A stretch of 64,000 nt of DNA from Streptomyces malachitofuscus (GTDB lineage Bacteria; Actinomycetota; Actinomycetes; Streptomycetales; Streptomycetaceae): assembly GCF_014650055.1 (NCBI RefSeq), contig NZ_BMUF01000016.1, forward strand, positions 122,138 through 186,137, read 5' to 3'. Under the pieces are notes generated by a model, which made no database searches, was not told the DNA's origin, and saw only the letters and a program-made list of their open reading frames with translations. Of the stretch, positions 33,912-42,868 are shown piece by piece. The translations under genes were made by a program, and so were the position numbers. Each line of letters starts with the position of its first letter. Position 1 is the first letter of the stretch.

Positions 33912-33989
33912 TTCACGCTCCACAGCTACCGTCTCGACCCGTACCCCGGCTTCCTGGTCAATGGCCACCTCGTCCGGCAGCCCGGATGA
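33912..33989 (+). pseudogene. Coding-like 3' remnant
   Basis: After the stop at 33875 the same frame again reads like protein (FTLHSYRLDPYPGFLVNGHL) with strong third-position GC, ending in TGA 33987-33989, without a start codon. It looks like the tail of another lost gene next to the DUF3180 gene. Unrecognised. Confidence 0.3.
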
Positions 33990-33990
33990 C

Positions 33991-34482
33991 TCACGCCGCC
34001 GGTGCCGTGCCCGGGCCGTTGTTGTTGTCGTCGTCCTCCGGGAGTTTGCAGACGCGTTCCAGGAAGATGGCGGCCGCTATGACTCCGATGCCTGCCACGA
34101 CCGAGAGGCCGGCGTAGATGGCCTGGTCGCGGCGGGCGGGGATGTCCAGGGACTCCAGCAGGAAGACGCCCGTGCCGCCGTACATGCCGGCGACCAGTGC
34201 GGCGACCAGTGCGCTGGCCTGCCCGAAGACGACCGCGCGGGCCGCCATCAGCGGGTCGACCCCCTTGGCGTCGTGCTGCCGTTCGCGCTGGGCCTTGAGG
34301 CGGGCGCGGAGGTTGAGCGCGGTGGCCGAGAGGACCACCGCGATCAGGGCGAGGACGATGGGGGCGGCCACGGGCACGCTCGGGAGGGTCCCCAAGGAGT
34401 TCCACAGGCGGGCGCCGGCCCAGGACAGGATCCCGGCGACGACGAAGACGCCGGCCAGCACCCTGATGCGCAGCTCTTTCAC
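33991..34482 (-). CDS. DUF3180 membrane protein
   Basis: 163 residues, ATG start. Four membrane helices: VRVLAGVFVVAGILSWAGA-like N-terminal, VAAPIVLALIAVVLSATAL, ARAVVFGQASALVAALVAGMYGG and AIYAGLSVVAGIGVIAAAIFL. A short acidic/Asn tail (DDDNNNGPG) ends it. DUF3180 genes follow folK across actinobacteria, here 61 bp after it on the same strand. Function unknown; a link to folate or membrane processes is only contextual. Confidence 0.88.
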   Translation of the reverse strand: MKELRIRVLAGVFVVAGILSWAGARLWNSLGTLPSVPVAAPIVLALIAVVLSATALNLRARLKAQRERQHDAKGVDPLMAARAVVFGQASALVAALVAGMYGGTGVFLLESLDIPARRDQAIYAGLSVVAGIGVIAAAIFLERVCKLPEDDDNNNGPGTAPAA

Positions 34483-34543
34483 GGTGTCCCTTCGCGTTCC
34501 CCCGGACCGGTGCCCCGGAAAGTGGTCGTCTCGACCTTAACGG

Positions 34544-35155
34544 CTACTCGGGCAGCCGGAGTTCCAGGTCCGTGCGGGGCGTGACGCCTTCGCGGGTGAC
34601 CGTGCCGAGGAGGTCGGCGACCGGTCCGCGGCCGGGGAGTTCCGCCTCGGGGTCGATGTCGTGCCAGGGGGCGAGCACGAAGGCGCGCTCGTGGGCGCGG
34701 GGGTGCGGGAGCGTGAGCCGGGGGTCGTCGGAGTGGAGGTCGGCGTAGGCGACGATGTCCACGTCCAGGGTGCGCGGGCCCCAGCGCTCGTCCCGGACCC
34801 GGTGGAAGGCCTCCTCCACCGCGTGCGCCCGCTCCAGCAGGGAGGACGGGGGCAGGGTGGTCCGCAGGACCGCGACCGCGTTGAAGTACGCGGGCTGGCT
34901 GCCGGGCTCGACGCCCCAGGGCTCCGTCTCGTACACGGGGGAGACCGCCTTGACCCGGATGCCCGGGGTGTCCTCCAGGGCGTCGACGGCCCCCTGGAGG
35001 GTCTCCAGGCGGTTGCCCAGGTTGGCGCCGAGGGAGACCACGGCCCGCTTGGGATTCTGCAGGGTGGTGTCGGCGGCGTCGACCTGCTCGACCACGGAGG
35101 CGGGGACGGGCTGGACGGTCGGGTCGGTGTGGCCCGTGGTGGACGGCCTGGTCAT
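34544..35155 (-). CDS. folK: 2-amino-4-hydroxy-6-hydroxymethyldihydropteridine pyrophosphokinase
   Basis: 203 residues. ATG 35155 overlaps the folB stop (ATGA). The first 36 residues are a low-complexity extension; the HPPK fold starts at KRAVVSLGANLGNRLETL (about 37). SPVYETEPWG, RDERWGPRTLDVDIVAY (catalytic Asp pair) and LPHPRAHERAFVLAPW are all present. It transfers pyrophosphate from ATP to hydroxymethyl-dihydropterin, the step between FolB and FolP. Confidence 0.95.
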   Translation of the reverse strand: MTRPSTTGHTDPTVQPVPASVVEQVDAADTTLQNPKRAVVSLGANLGNRLETLQGAVDALEDTPGIRVKAVSPVYETEPWGVEPGSQPAYFNAVAVLRTTLPPSSLLERAHAVEEAFHRVRDERWGPRTLDVDIVAYADLHSDDPRLTLPHPRAHERAFVLAPWHDIDPEAELPGRGPVADLLGTVTREGVTPRTDLELRLPE

Positions 35156-35511
35156 ACGCGGCTCCGGGTGATGGTGACGGTCACGTCGTCGAAGGGCACG
35201 GTGATCGGCGCGTCCGGCTTGTGGACGCACACCTCGACCTCCTGCACCACGTCGTGCTTCAGACAGACCTGGGCGATGTGCTCGGCGAGCGTCTCGATGA
35301 GGTTGACGGGCTCGCCCTGGACGACGGCGACCACTTCCTCCGCCACGATGCCGTAGTGCACCGTCCTCGTCAGGTCGTCGTCGGCCGCGGCCGGCCTGGT
35401 GTCGAGGCCGAGGACGAGGTCCACGATGAAGGTCTGGCCCTCCTCGCGTTCCTTCGGGAACACACCGTGGTGCCCGCGGGCCTTCAGGCCGCGCAGCGCG
35501 ACACGATCCAC
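35152..35511 (-). CDS. folB: Dihydroneopterin aldolase
   Basis: 119 residues from GTG 35511, with AGGAG 8 nt upstream. DRVALRGLKARGHHGVFPKEREEGQTFIVDLVL is the FolB opening; catalytic Glu in GVFPKERE and Lys in VCVHKPDAPI are present. It cleaves dihydroneopterin to hydroxymethyl-dihydropterin and glycolaldehyde. Homo-octamer in other species. Coupled to folK. Confidence 0.95.
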   Translation of the reverse strand: MDRVALRGLKARGHHGVFPKEREEGQTFIVDLVLGLDTRPAAADDDLTRTVHYGIVAEEVVAVVQGEPVNLIETLAEHIAQVCLKHDVVQEVEVCVHKPDAPITVPFDDVTVTITRSRV

Positions 35512-35773
35512 GCGAATCACTCCTGCAGTCGTCGGTCCGGCCGGTCGGCGCCCTGTGCGGAGGCACACCGGCCTGCCCTCGAATCTACCTGCGGCCGCCG
35601 ACAGTGCCGGTGCCCCGGGGGTGTCGCCGCGAGCCGGTGCCCGGAGCCTTCACCGTCCGTTTGCCCTGGGGAGGGCGGGAGCTCACCGGCCGGTGGCGGT
35701 TTCGGCCCGGGCCGCCGTGATCCCGGCCACGTGGCGGGGCGGGACCGCTGTCCGGGTGCCCGGTCCGGGGTGT

Positions 35774-36286
35774 TCAGTCCGGGGTGCCCGGGGTGTCGTC
35801 GTCCTCGGTCTCGTCCTCCTCGGCGAGGACCGGGGAGGCGTGGTGGGACCAGAGCTTCCAGCCGGCCGGTGTGCGCCGGAACACGTTGGTGGCGACCACG
35901 AGCTGGCCGACCAGCGGCCCGAGCTCCTCTCCGGCCTCCGGTGCGGGGCCGCCGCTGAGGATGTTCTCGGTGCAGGTCACCAGGGCGGTGTCGCCGGTGA
36001 CGGAGACATGCACGTCGGTGAGGAAGAACTGGATGTAGTCGGTGTTCGCCATGATCAGGGCGTACGACCTCAGGACCTCGCCGCGTCCGGTGAGCACGGG
36101 CCAGCCGGGGTGTACGCAGGAGACGACTCCGCTGTCGGCGGGGTCGTGGTACGTCTCGTCGACGCCGAGGTCGGCCGGGGTGAGCCAGAGCGACGCGACC
36201 TCTTCGAAGTCGCCCCTTTCCAGTGCCTCGTAGAAGGCGGTGTTGGCGGCTTCGACCTGCTCGACGTCGGTGTGGGGTGCGGTCAC
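35774..36286 (-). CDS. NTF2-like (SnoaL/DUF4440-type) protein
   Basis: 170 residues; GTG start overlaps the folP stop by 4 bp (GTGA), so it is translated with folP. The pattern VEQVEAANTAFYEALERGDFEEVASLW, GRGEVLRSYALIMANT, VSVTGDTALVTCTENI and ATNVFRRTPAGWKLWSHHASPV is the cone-shaped NTF2-like fold. An acidic tail (EEDETEDDDTPGTPD) follows. Its place in the folate operon is conserved in Streptomyces, but no reaction is known. The 262 bp to folB on the right show no feature. Confidence 0.87.
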   Translation of the reverse strand: MTAPHTDVEQVEAANTAFYEALERGDFEEVASLWLTPADLGVDETYHDPADSGVVSCVHPGWPVLTGRGEVLRSYALIMANTDYIQFFLTDVHVSVTGDTALVTCTENILSGGPAPEAGEELGPLVGQLVVATNVFRRTPAGWKLWSHHASPVLAEEDETEDDDTPGTPD

Positions 36287-37197
36287 CGGGCTCCTTCTGC
36301 GCCGTGTGCGCCGGGTTCGGAGGGGGTGGGGGGCGCCGTGCGCGCCTGTTCTATCGCGCGGGTGACCCGGACGGCGTCCGCGGTCGCACGGACCTCGTGG
36401 ACGCGGACCGCCCAGGCTCCGGCCCGTGCGGCGAGGGCGGAGACGGCGGCGGTGGCCGCGTCGCGTTCCCGGGCGGGCGGGGGCGGGGCGTCGGGGCCGG
36501 CCAGGACGCGGCCGAGGAATCGTTTGCGGGAGGCGGCGACCAGCACGGGGTGGCCGAGGCCCAGGAGGCGGTCGAGGTGGGCGAGCAGGGTCAGGTCGTG
36601 GCCGGCGTCCTTGGAGAAACCGAGGCCGGGGTCGACGATCACGCGGTCGGCGGCGACACCGCCCTCCAGGACGGCCTCCACGCGCGCGTGCAGTTCGTCG
36701 ACGACCTCGGTGACCACGTCGGCGTACACGCCTTTGACGTTGCCGCCCTCCAGGAAGCCGCGCCAGTGCATGACGACGAAGGGTGCTCCGGCGGCGGCCA
36801 CGACGGGGATCATGGCGGGGTCGGCGAGGCCGCCGCTGACGTCGTTGACGAGTGCGGCGCCGGCCGCGAGGGACCGCTCGGCGACGGAGGCGCGCATGGT
36901 GTCGACGGAGACGGTGACGCCTTCGGCGGCGAGGCCGCGCACCACGGGGATGACGCGCTTGAGCTCCTCGGCCTCGTCGACGCGGGTGGCGCCGGGCCGG
37001 GTTGACTCGCCACCGACGTCGACCAGGTCGGCGCCTTGGGCGACGAGGTCGAGGCCGTGCTTGACGGCGGTGGTCGTGTCGAACCAGCGGCCGCCGTCGG
37101 AGAAGGAGTCGGGGGTGACGTTCACGACTCCCATGACCGCGCAGCGGTCCCAGTGAGGAAGACCCGCGACCTGGCGGCGTCCGCTGTGGTTGCTCAT
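36283..37197 (-). CDS. folP: Dihydropteroate synthase
   Basis: 304 residues, ATG 37197. Motifs: MGVVNVTPDSFSDGG (about 22-36), DVGGESTRPGA (about 60-70), VSVDTMRASV and the sulphonamide-loop region, PFVVMHWRG and ASRKRFLGRVL. It joins p-aminobenzoate to hydroxymethyl-dihydropterin pyrophosphate and is the target of sulphonamides. No clear SD upstream, so start is by homology. First gene of the leftward folP-NTF2 / folB-folK-DUF3180 set. Confidence 0.95.
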   Translation of the reverse strand: MSNHSGRRQVAGLPHWDRCAVMGVVNVTPDSFSDGGRWFDTTTAVKHGLDLVAQGADLVDVGGESTRPGATRVDEAEELKRVIPVVRGLAAEGVTVSVDTMRASVAERSLAAGAALVNDVSGGLADPAMIPVVAAAGAPFVVMHWRGFLEGGNVKGVYADVVTEVVDELHARVEAVLEGGVAADRVIVDPGLGFSKDAGHDLTLLAHLDRLLGLGHPVLVAASRKRFLGRVLAGPDAPPPPARERDAATAAVSALAARAGAWAVRVHEVRATADAVRVTRAIEQARTAPPTPSEPGAHGAEGAR

Positions 37198-37307
37198 ATG
37201 TTCAGCGTAGGCCCAGGGGGCGGCCGGAGTGTGTCCCGGCCCGGGTGGGGCGGGGCGTCCGCGGGGTGGTGCGGCTCCTCGCCGGAGGCGGTCCGCGCGG
37301 GGGTGGC

Positions 37308-39188
37308 TCACGCCGCGCGGGCGGTGCCTTCCGCCCGCGCGGGGGCGCGTTCCGCCGTGGTCCGGTGGGCGCAGGGCCGCCGGGCGGGTGCGCGGCGCCG
37401 AAGGAACCGTGGCAGGGGCGGGGCGAGATTGAGGAAACCTTCCGCCTGCATTGCGGCGAAGCCGATGCGCGGCAGATCGGCCGAGGCGCGATAGACGACG
37501 AAACGCGGTTCCCAGCGCGGCCGGAACTTGGCGTTGAACTTGTACAGGGATTCGATCTGGAACCAGCGGGAGAGAAAGACCAGCAGCCCGCGCCAGGCCC
37601 GCAGCACCGGTCCCGCGCCGAGCTTCTCGCCGCGGGCCAGTGCCGAGCGGAACATGGCGAAGTTGAGCGAGACGCGTGCGATGCCGAATCCCGGTGCGGC
37701 CTGGAGCGCCGCCACGATGAGCAGTTCGTTCATTCCCGGGTCGGCCGAGCGGTCGCGGCGCATCAGATCCAGTGAGGCGCCGTCCGTGCCCCACGGGACG
37801 AAGTGCAGGACCGCCTTGAGGTCGCCGTATTCGGCCGTCGCGGCGTCGGCCCGGTGTGCGGTGGCGACGAGGCAGTCGCCGTCGGCGGGGTCGCCGACGC
37901 GGCCCAGCGCCATGGAGAAGCCGCGTTCGGTGTCGGTGCCGCGCCAGTCGTCGGCGGCGCGGCGGATGCGGTCCAGCTCGGCCTCGCCGATGTCACGGAC
38001 ACGTCGTACCCGGGTCTGGTAACCGGCCCGCTCGATGCGCTTCACCATCTGGCGCACGTTGCGCATCGGGCGGCCGGCGAGCGAGAAATCCGCGACGTCC
38101 ACCACCGCCTCGTCCCCCAGTTCGAGGGCGTCGAGCCCGGTCTCACGGGTCCAGACCTCGCCGCCGGTCTCCGAGCAGCCCATCACGGCGGGGGTCCAGG
38201 AGTGGGCTCTGGCCTCGTCCATGAAGCGTTCGATGGCGCCGGGCCAGGCCTCGACGTCGCCGATCGGGTCCCCGCTGGCGAGCATCACGCCGGAGACCAC
38301 GCGGTAGGTCACCGCGGCCTTGCCGCTGGGGGAGAAGACGACGGCCTTGTCGCGGCGCAGCGCGAAGTGTCCGAGGGAGTCCCGGTCGCCGTGCCGGTCG
38401 AGCAGGGCGCGCAGCCGTGCCTCGTCGTCCTCGGTGAGCCGTGCGGCCGGGTGCTCGGGCCGGAGGGCGAGGTAGATGGTGGTGACGGCGGTGAGCAGGC
38501 CGAGGGCGCCGAGGGAGAAGGCGACCGTCCAGGACGTGTCGCCCCGGTAGTCGACCGGGCCTTCGAGGCCGAAGAGGCCGTACAGGACGTGGGTGAGCCG
38601 GTCGGCCAGGCTCGGATCGTCGACCAGCGGTCCGGGGTGGGCGTTGACGACGATCAGGCCCAGGAGCAGCGAACCGGCGCCCATCAGGACGAAGTTGGCC
38701 AGTGCCCGCCATCTGCTGCGCGGGTCGGGCAGCGCGGTGAACTGGTCGCGGTGGCGCAGCAGGGGCGCGAGCAGCGCGAGTGTGAGCAGGACGCCCAGCA
38801 GGGAGTGGCGGTAGGTGAACTGGGCGACCGCGCCGGCCGGCAGCAGGGCGACGGCGGCCCGCCAGGCCCTGCGCTTGCCGCGCTTGAGACCGTGCGCGAG
38901 GAGCAGCAACAGCACACCGGCGCTGAGGGAGAGGGCGGCCGCGAACGGGCCGAGCGCGCCGGGGAGCACCTCGGCGAGGGCGTGCATACGGCTGTGCCGG
39001 AAGCGGGGGAAGACGCCCGCGGCGATGTCCAGGAGGCCCACCAGGGTGCACGCGCGTCCGGCGAGGACGGGGACCGCCTCGGGGCGCGGGCCGCGCAGCA
39101 GCCGGCGTACGCCCCGTGCGGCCGCGTCGTCCCGTGGCCCGTCCCCGGGCCGCCGCCCGTCCGTGAGCTTCGGCAACCCGCCCGACAT
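37308..39188 (-). CDS. Phosphatidylglycerol lysyltransferase-like membrane protein (DUF2156)
   Basis: 626 residues from ATG 39188, preceded by AGGTGAGG; ATG 39212 and 39263 are in frame. About six to seven helices in the first 260 residues (LVGLLDIAAGVF, LGPFAAALSLSAGVLLLLLAHGL, FTYRHSLLGVLLTLALLAPLL, LMGAGSLLLGLIVV, VAFSLGALGLLTAVTTIYLAL). Then a cytoplasmic DUF2156 GNAT-like domain (about 280-600; SGKAAVTYRVVSGVMLASGDP, LNFAMFRSALARGEKLG, ESLYKFNAKFRPRW). Such enzymes charge membrane lipids with lysine, which lowers sensitivity to cationic peptides. No lysyl-tRNA synthetase domain is attached, unlike mycobacterial LysX. Confidence 0.85.
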   Translation of the reverse strand: MSGGLPKLTDGRRPGDGPRDDAAARGVRRLLRGPRPEAVPVLAGRACTLVGLLDIAAGVFPRFRHSRMHALAEVLPGALGPFAAALSLSAGVLLLLLAHGLKRGKRRAWRAAVALLPAGAVAQFTYRHSLLGVLLTLALLAPLLRHRDQFTALPDPRSRWRALANFVLMGAGSLLLGLIVVNAHPGPLVDDPSLADRLTHVLYGLFGLEGPVDYRGDTSWTVAFSLGALGLLTAVTTIYLALRPEHPAARLTEDDEARLRALLDRHGDRDSLGHFALRRDKAVVFSPSGKAAVTYRVVSGVMLASGDPIGDVEAWPGAIERFMDEARAHSWTPAVMGCSETGGEVWTRETGLDALELGDEAVVDVADFSLAGRPMRNVRQMVKRIERAGYQTRVRRVRDIGEAELDRIRRAADDWRGTDTERGFSMALGRVGDPADGDCLVATAHRADAATAEYGDLKAVLHFVPWGTDGASLDLMRRDRSADPGMNELLIVAALQAAPGFGIARVSLNFAMFRSALARGEKLGAGPVLRAWRGLLVFLSRWFQIESLYKFNAKFRPRWEPRFVVYRASADLPRIGFAAMQAEGFLNLAPPLPRFLRRRAPARRPCAHRTTAERAPARAEGTARAA

Positions 39189-39544
39189 TTCCTCACCTGT
39201 CCTGACAGACATCGCGTCCCGTAGTTCTGCGAGAGACCGTGGCTCCGGTGCCGATTCGGGCATCCGGCGACATTGCGCCCTCTAGGACGGTGCCTTCGGG
39301 GGAGAGGTTCACTCCGCGCGGACGGATGTTGGCGAGGGGATCCCGCGGTGCCGGCAAACGGGAAGTGGAATGCGCGGGAAGCGACTTCGCCGTCCACCGG
39401 TGACGAAGTGATCTTGATGAAATCGGGTCTTGTGTCTATTCACGATCGTTCCGAGTTCCCTGATGCCCTGTGAAACCCTGGGGATGGCTTTGTTTTTACG
39501 GGCCGGGGCACCACGATTCGCCTACGCGCGGTAAGTTTCTGGCC
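39189..39544. other. 356-bp divergent intergenic region
   Basis: It carries the promoters of two divergent genes. The right half is AT-richer than its surroundings and contains TGTTTTTACGG (39491-39501), an 11-mer also found in the lsr2 leader (58441-58451). TAAGTT 7 nt before ATG 39545 may be a leaderless -10. Nothing else recognised. Confidence 0.5.
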
Positions 39545-40897
39545 ATGCCACGTGGACGTCACCGTCATTCCCCGCCCTTGCACAGGATGCTGCCCCCGTC
39601 GGCGATCGCAGGCGTCTCCGCCGTCTGCGCCCTGGGGCCCTGGGTGTTCACGCAACCGATGGTGCTTCGTGTCCTGGCCGCGGCCGCCGCGGTCACCGCG
39701 ATCGTCGGCGCCGTCGTCATGCGGCACTGGGATGCCCAGGCGGGCAAACGCGTCGCCGATCTCACGCGCGCGCGTGCGAGCGACGAGTGGCGTTTCGAGG
39801 AACGGGTCGCCGAACTCGAGTCCGACCTCGAGGAGTCGCGCGAGCTGCGGATGAAGCTGGAGCAGCGGCTGCGCGCCAAGCGCGCGGAACTGGCCGGGCT
39901 GCGCAACGAGCACGCGTCCCTGCTGCGCAGGTACGCCGCGGCGGAGGTCGACCGGGCGAGCGTCCTGGAGGAGCGCCGGGTACTCGAGATAGAGGCCACG
40001 GTGCCGGCCCGCGCGCTGACGGCGGGGCCCTCGGCGTCCGGGGAGCCGGAGCCCGCGGAAGCGTCCGTGGAGGCCGAGGACGTGACGCCGGCGGAGGACG
40101 CGACCGACGCCGAGGAGCCGCAGGACACGGCTCCCTCGGTCTTCTCGCCGGAAGGGTCGAAGCTGTTCCTGCGGGCCGACGCGGCGCTGTCGCGGTTCGC
40201 CGGGGATGCGGACGAGGAAGCCGGCGAGGAGACCGTCGGACAGGCGGACGGGCAGGCGCAGGAGGAGACCGGGGAGCCCGGCGACGACCGTGCCGAGGCC
40301 TCCGGTGCCGCCGGCACGGACGGGAAGGACGGGAAGGACGGCGCGGCCGACCGGCCCGCCGCCGACGCGCCGAAGGGCGACACCGCCCCGAAGCGGAACG
40401 GCGCCCCGAAGGGCGACGGCACCCCCGAGGACGACGGGCCCGAGCCTACCGGGAAGTCCAGGCCCGAGCCGGCGCAGGAGGACGAGGCCGAGGGGCAGCC
40501 CGAGGCGGCCGGCGATCACGAACGCGCGGCCGCCACCACCGCACCGGCCGCGCCTCCGGCCCAGCCCGTGCGACAGCCCTCCGGACACTTCACCGTGCCG
40601 ACCGCGGTCGCGGTCGTACCGCCGACGGCACCCGTACGGCGTCCCGCTTCCGGGGGCGGGTTCGACTTCTTCGGGACGAAGAAGGACACGGACGGGTCCG
40701 ACCTGGACACCGTCCAGAACGAGGACCTCGCCGACGTCGTCGGCCAGGAGGCGCTCGCGCTGCACAAGGCCGAGGCGGAGGCGCGGTACAAGCCCGCCGG
40801 CGAGGAGGCCCGCGGGGCCGGTCAGGTCATCGACCTGACGGAGCACGACGAGACGGAACACATCGACGTCCAGGGCCTGCGCAGCGCGGTGTCCTGA
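39545..40897 (+). CDS. Membrane-anchored coiled-coil protein with long acidic tail
   Basis: 450 residues. Two closely spaced hydrophobic segments (AIAGVSAVCALGPWVFT and VLRVLAAAAAVTAIVGAVVM, about 20-62), then a heptad-rich Glu/Arg coiled coil (about 68-150, ERVAELESDLEESRELRMKL), then about 250 residues of Glu/Asp/Pro/Ala/Gly low complexity and a C-terminal segment with GGGFDFFGTKKD and VGQEALALHKAEAEARYKPA. No enzyme motif. It looks like a cytoplasmic-facing membrane scaffold. Conserved in Streptomyces as far as remembered, function unknown. Confidence 0.78.
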   Translation: MPRGRHRHSPPLHRMLPPSAIAGVSAVCALGPWVFTQPMVLRVLAAAAAVTAIVGAVVMRHWDAQAGKRVADLTRARASDEWRFEERVAELESDLEESRELRMKLEQRLRAKRAELAGLRNEHASLLRRYAAAEVDRASVLEERRVLEIEATVPARALTAGPSASGEPEPAEASVEAEDVTPAEDATDAEEPQDTAPSVFSPEGSKLFLRADAALSRFAGDADEEAGEETVGQADGQAQEETGEPGDDRAEASGAAGTDGKDGKDGAADRPAADAPKGDTAPKRNGAPKGDGTPEDDGPEPTGKSRPEPAQEDEAEGQPEAAGDHERAAATTAPAAPPAQPVRQPSGHFTVPTAVAVVPPTAPVRRPASGGGFDFFGTKKDTDGSDLDTVQNEDLADVVGQEALALHKAEAEARYKPAGEEARGAGQVIDLTEHDETEHIDVQGLRSAVS

Positions 40898-40912
40898 ACC
40901 ACCGGCCACACC

Positions 40913-40949
40913 GACGGGGCCCCGCACGCGGCACGTGCGGGGCCCCGTC
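40913..40949. terminator. Bidirectional terminator, 16-bp stem
   Basis: 16 paired bases (40913-40928 with 40934-40949) and a 5-nt loop, between the stops of two convergent genes. Very stable; serves both strands. Confidence 0.9.
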
Positions 40950-40960
40950 GTCGTTCCCCG

Positions 40961-42295
40961 TCAGGCCATCCAGCGGTCCGGGCGGGCGTCCCTGCGGCCC
41001 GTGCGGGAGCGTTCGGCCTGGGCGTGCAGCAGGGCCGCCGCCTCCGCGGCGTCCCTGAGGTGGGCCGTGACCGACTTGTTGGCGCCGGTGTCGACCACGA
41101 CGTCGGCGACCCCCCGGGCCCGCTGCCAGGGTCCCTGGACGAGCCGCACGCTCTGCACCTTGGCGTGCGGCACCAGGGCCAGGCTGCGGCGCAGCAGCCC
41201 GTGGCGCGCGGCGAACACGGCGTCGGTCACGGTGAGGCCGTAGCCGCGCCACCACACCGGCACGCACCACCGCGCGCGGCGCGGCGGCGGGACGAGCGCC
41301 TCGCGCGGGGGCACGCTCACCCCGGGCAGCACCCGCGCGACGACCGACTCGGCGAGTTCGCGGGGCGCGACCGGCAGCAGCAGGGAGTTCGACGACCCCG
41401 CCACGTCGAGTTCCACGCGCACCCAGCCGCGCCGCCGCCACAGCAGCGGCTCGACGAGCCGTACGGTCTGCACGCGTCCCGGCGGCACCGTCTCGTGCGC
41501 CCGGTCCAGCAGCCCGTGGTCGATGCGCAGCCCGTCGGGCGACTCGCCGAGGGTCCAGTCGTACTCGGTGACGAACCGCCCCACGCTGCTCGCGCCCGCC
41601 GCGCCGAGCATCGGCACGGCCGCGGCGAGCACCGTCCACAGGCTGTGGGTGGCCGTCCACAACAAGGGCACCGCGACGCAGGCGACGATGAGCCAGCCCC
41701 AGGTCGCCCCCGTCAGCAGCAGGGAGACGGCGAGGACTCCCGGCGGCACCCGCAGCATCTGCCGGGACGGCGCCTCCCCCACCTCGTGCGCGGTCTCCGG
41801 CGCGAAACCCGCCGCCCGCGCGAGCAGTTCGGCGCGCAGCGCCCGCGCCTCGTCGGCGCCGAGGAACGCGAGCTCGTCCTTGCTGTCGGTGCCTATGACG
41901 TCGAGCTTGAGTTTCGCCACGCCCGCGACCCGCGCGAGCAGCGGCTGGGTGACGTCGACGGCCTGGATCCGCTCCAGCCGGATGTGCGCGGTGCGCCGGA
42001 ACACCAGCCCGGTACGGATGCGCAACTCGCTGTCGGTCACCGCGAAGTGGGTGAACCACCAGCTCAGGAAGCCGTAGAGGGCGGCCGCCGGGACGAGCAC
42101 GGCCAGCGCGATCAGCAGGGTCGTGGTCGTCAGCCGGGTCAGCTGGCGCTGGGCCTGGTCGGGATCGTGCAGCGCCCAGCCGATCAGGACCGCGACGGGC
42201 GCCCACGCCCGCCTGAAGGGCGTGACGGGGTGCAGCCGCCTCTCGGTCACGGGCGGCCGGCCGCGTACGTCCTCATGGACGTCCGGGGTCGTCAC
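40961..42295 (-). CDS. PH-domain membrane protein (YdbT-like)
   Basis: 444 residues; GTG 42295 overlaps the stop of the upstream PH-domain gene (GTGA). Helices at about 45-70 and about 180-225 separate bacterial PH (bPH2/DUF304) domains: LRIRTGLVFRRTAHIRLERIQAVDV (about 85-110), LRIDHGLLDRAHETVPPGRVQTVRLVEP and FAARHGLLRRSLALVPHAKVQSVRL (the I-x-R-I-Q/V-Q-x-V motif three times). Homologues pair with a short YdbS-like partner, as here. Role unknown; B. subtilis YdbST protects against certain toxins. Confidence 0.87.
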   Translation of the reverse strand: MTTPDVHEDVRGRPPVTERRLHPVTPFRRAWAPVAVLIGWALHDPDQAQRQLTRLTTTTLLIALAVLVPAAALYGFLSWWFTHFAVTDSELRIRTGLVFRRTAHIRLERIQAVDVTQPLLARVAGVAKLKLDVIGTDSKDELAFLGADEARALRAELLARAAGFAPETAHEVGEAPSRQMLRVPPGVLAVSLLLTGATWGWLIVACVAVPLLWTATHSLWTVLAAAVPMLGAAGASSVGRFVTEYDWTLGESPDGLRIDHGLLDRAHETVPPGRVQTVRLVEPLLWRRRGWVRVELDVAGSSNSLLLPVAPRELAESVVARVLPGVSVPPREALVPPPRRARWCVPVWWRGYGLTVTDAVFAARHGLLRRSLALVPHAKVQSVRLVQGPWQRARGVADVVVDTGANKSVTAHLRDAAEAAALLHAQAERSRTGRRDARPDRWMA

Positions 42296-42837
42296 AGCCC
42301 CGCCGATCGGGCCTCGCCGAGCTCCGTGAGTCGGTCGCGCAGCCGTTCCGCCTCGGCCGGATCGAGGCCGGGGATGGTCGCGTCGGTCGCCGCGGCCGCC
42401 GTGTGCAGCTGCACGCTGGACAGCCCGAAGTGCCGCTCCACGGGCCCGGAGGTGACCTCGACCAGCTGCATCCGCCCGTACGGTACGACCGTCTCCTGGC
42501 GCCACAGGACGCCCCGGCTGATGAGCAGGTCGTCGGCGCGCTCCGCGTACCGCCAGGAGCGCCAGTTGCGCTCCAGCATCACCCAGCCCCAGAGCAGCAG
42601 GGCCAGCGGCAGCACCGCGAAGGCGGCCCAGCCGGGTCCCGCGAGCAGCCCCGGCACCACACCGGTGGCCAGCGTCAGCAGCCCCAGCCACACCACCAGC
42701 AACAACCGCCGCATCTTCAGCAGCCCCGGGGGCAGCGCGATCCACACCGGTTCGTCCCCCGCGCCCACCGGCTCCGCCGCTCGCGCCGTCCTGCCCGTTC
42801 CCGCCGGTCCCGTGTCGCGCGGGCTCCCCGTCTCCAT
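42292..42837 (-). CDS. PH-domain membrane protein (YdbS-like)
   Basis: 181 residues, ATG 42837. Two helices (LLLVVWLGLLTLATGVVPGLL and AAFAVLPLALLLWGWVML, about 35-80), then one bPH2 domain (DDLLISRGVLWRQETVVPYGRMQLVEVTSGPVERHFGL). It is the first gene of a two-gene operon with the larger PH-domain protein. Divergent from nuoD; only 31 bp separate the start codons, so their promoters overlap. Confidence 0.87.
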   Translation of the reverse strand: METGSPRDTGPAGTGRTARAAEPVGAGDEPVWIALPPGLLKMRRLLLVVWLGLLTLATGVVPGLLAGPGWAAFAVLPLALLLWGWVMLERNWRSWRYAERADDLLISRGVLWRQETVVPYGRMQLVEVTSGPVERHFGLSSVQLHTAAAATDATIPGLDPAEAERLRDRLTELGEARSAGL

Positions 42838-42868
42838 GGAGCCAGCGTACGTAGGAGAGACTGTGTTC

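Noticed and set aside
33555..33968. 137-codon leftward frame opposite the broken genes
   Set aside because: No SD and weaker codon bias than the rightward pieces.
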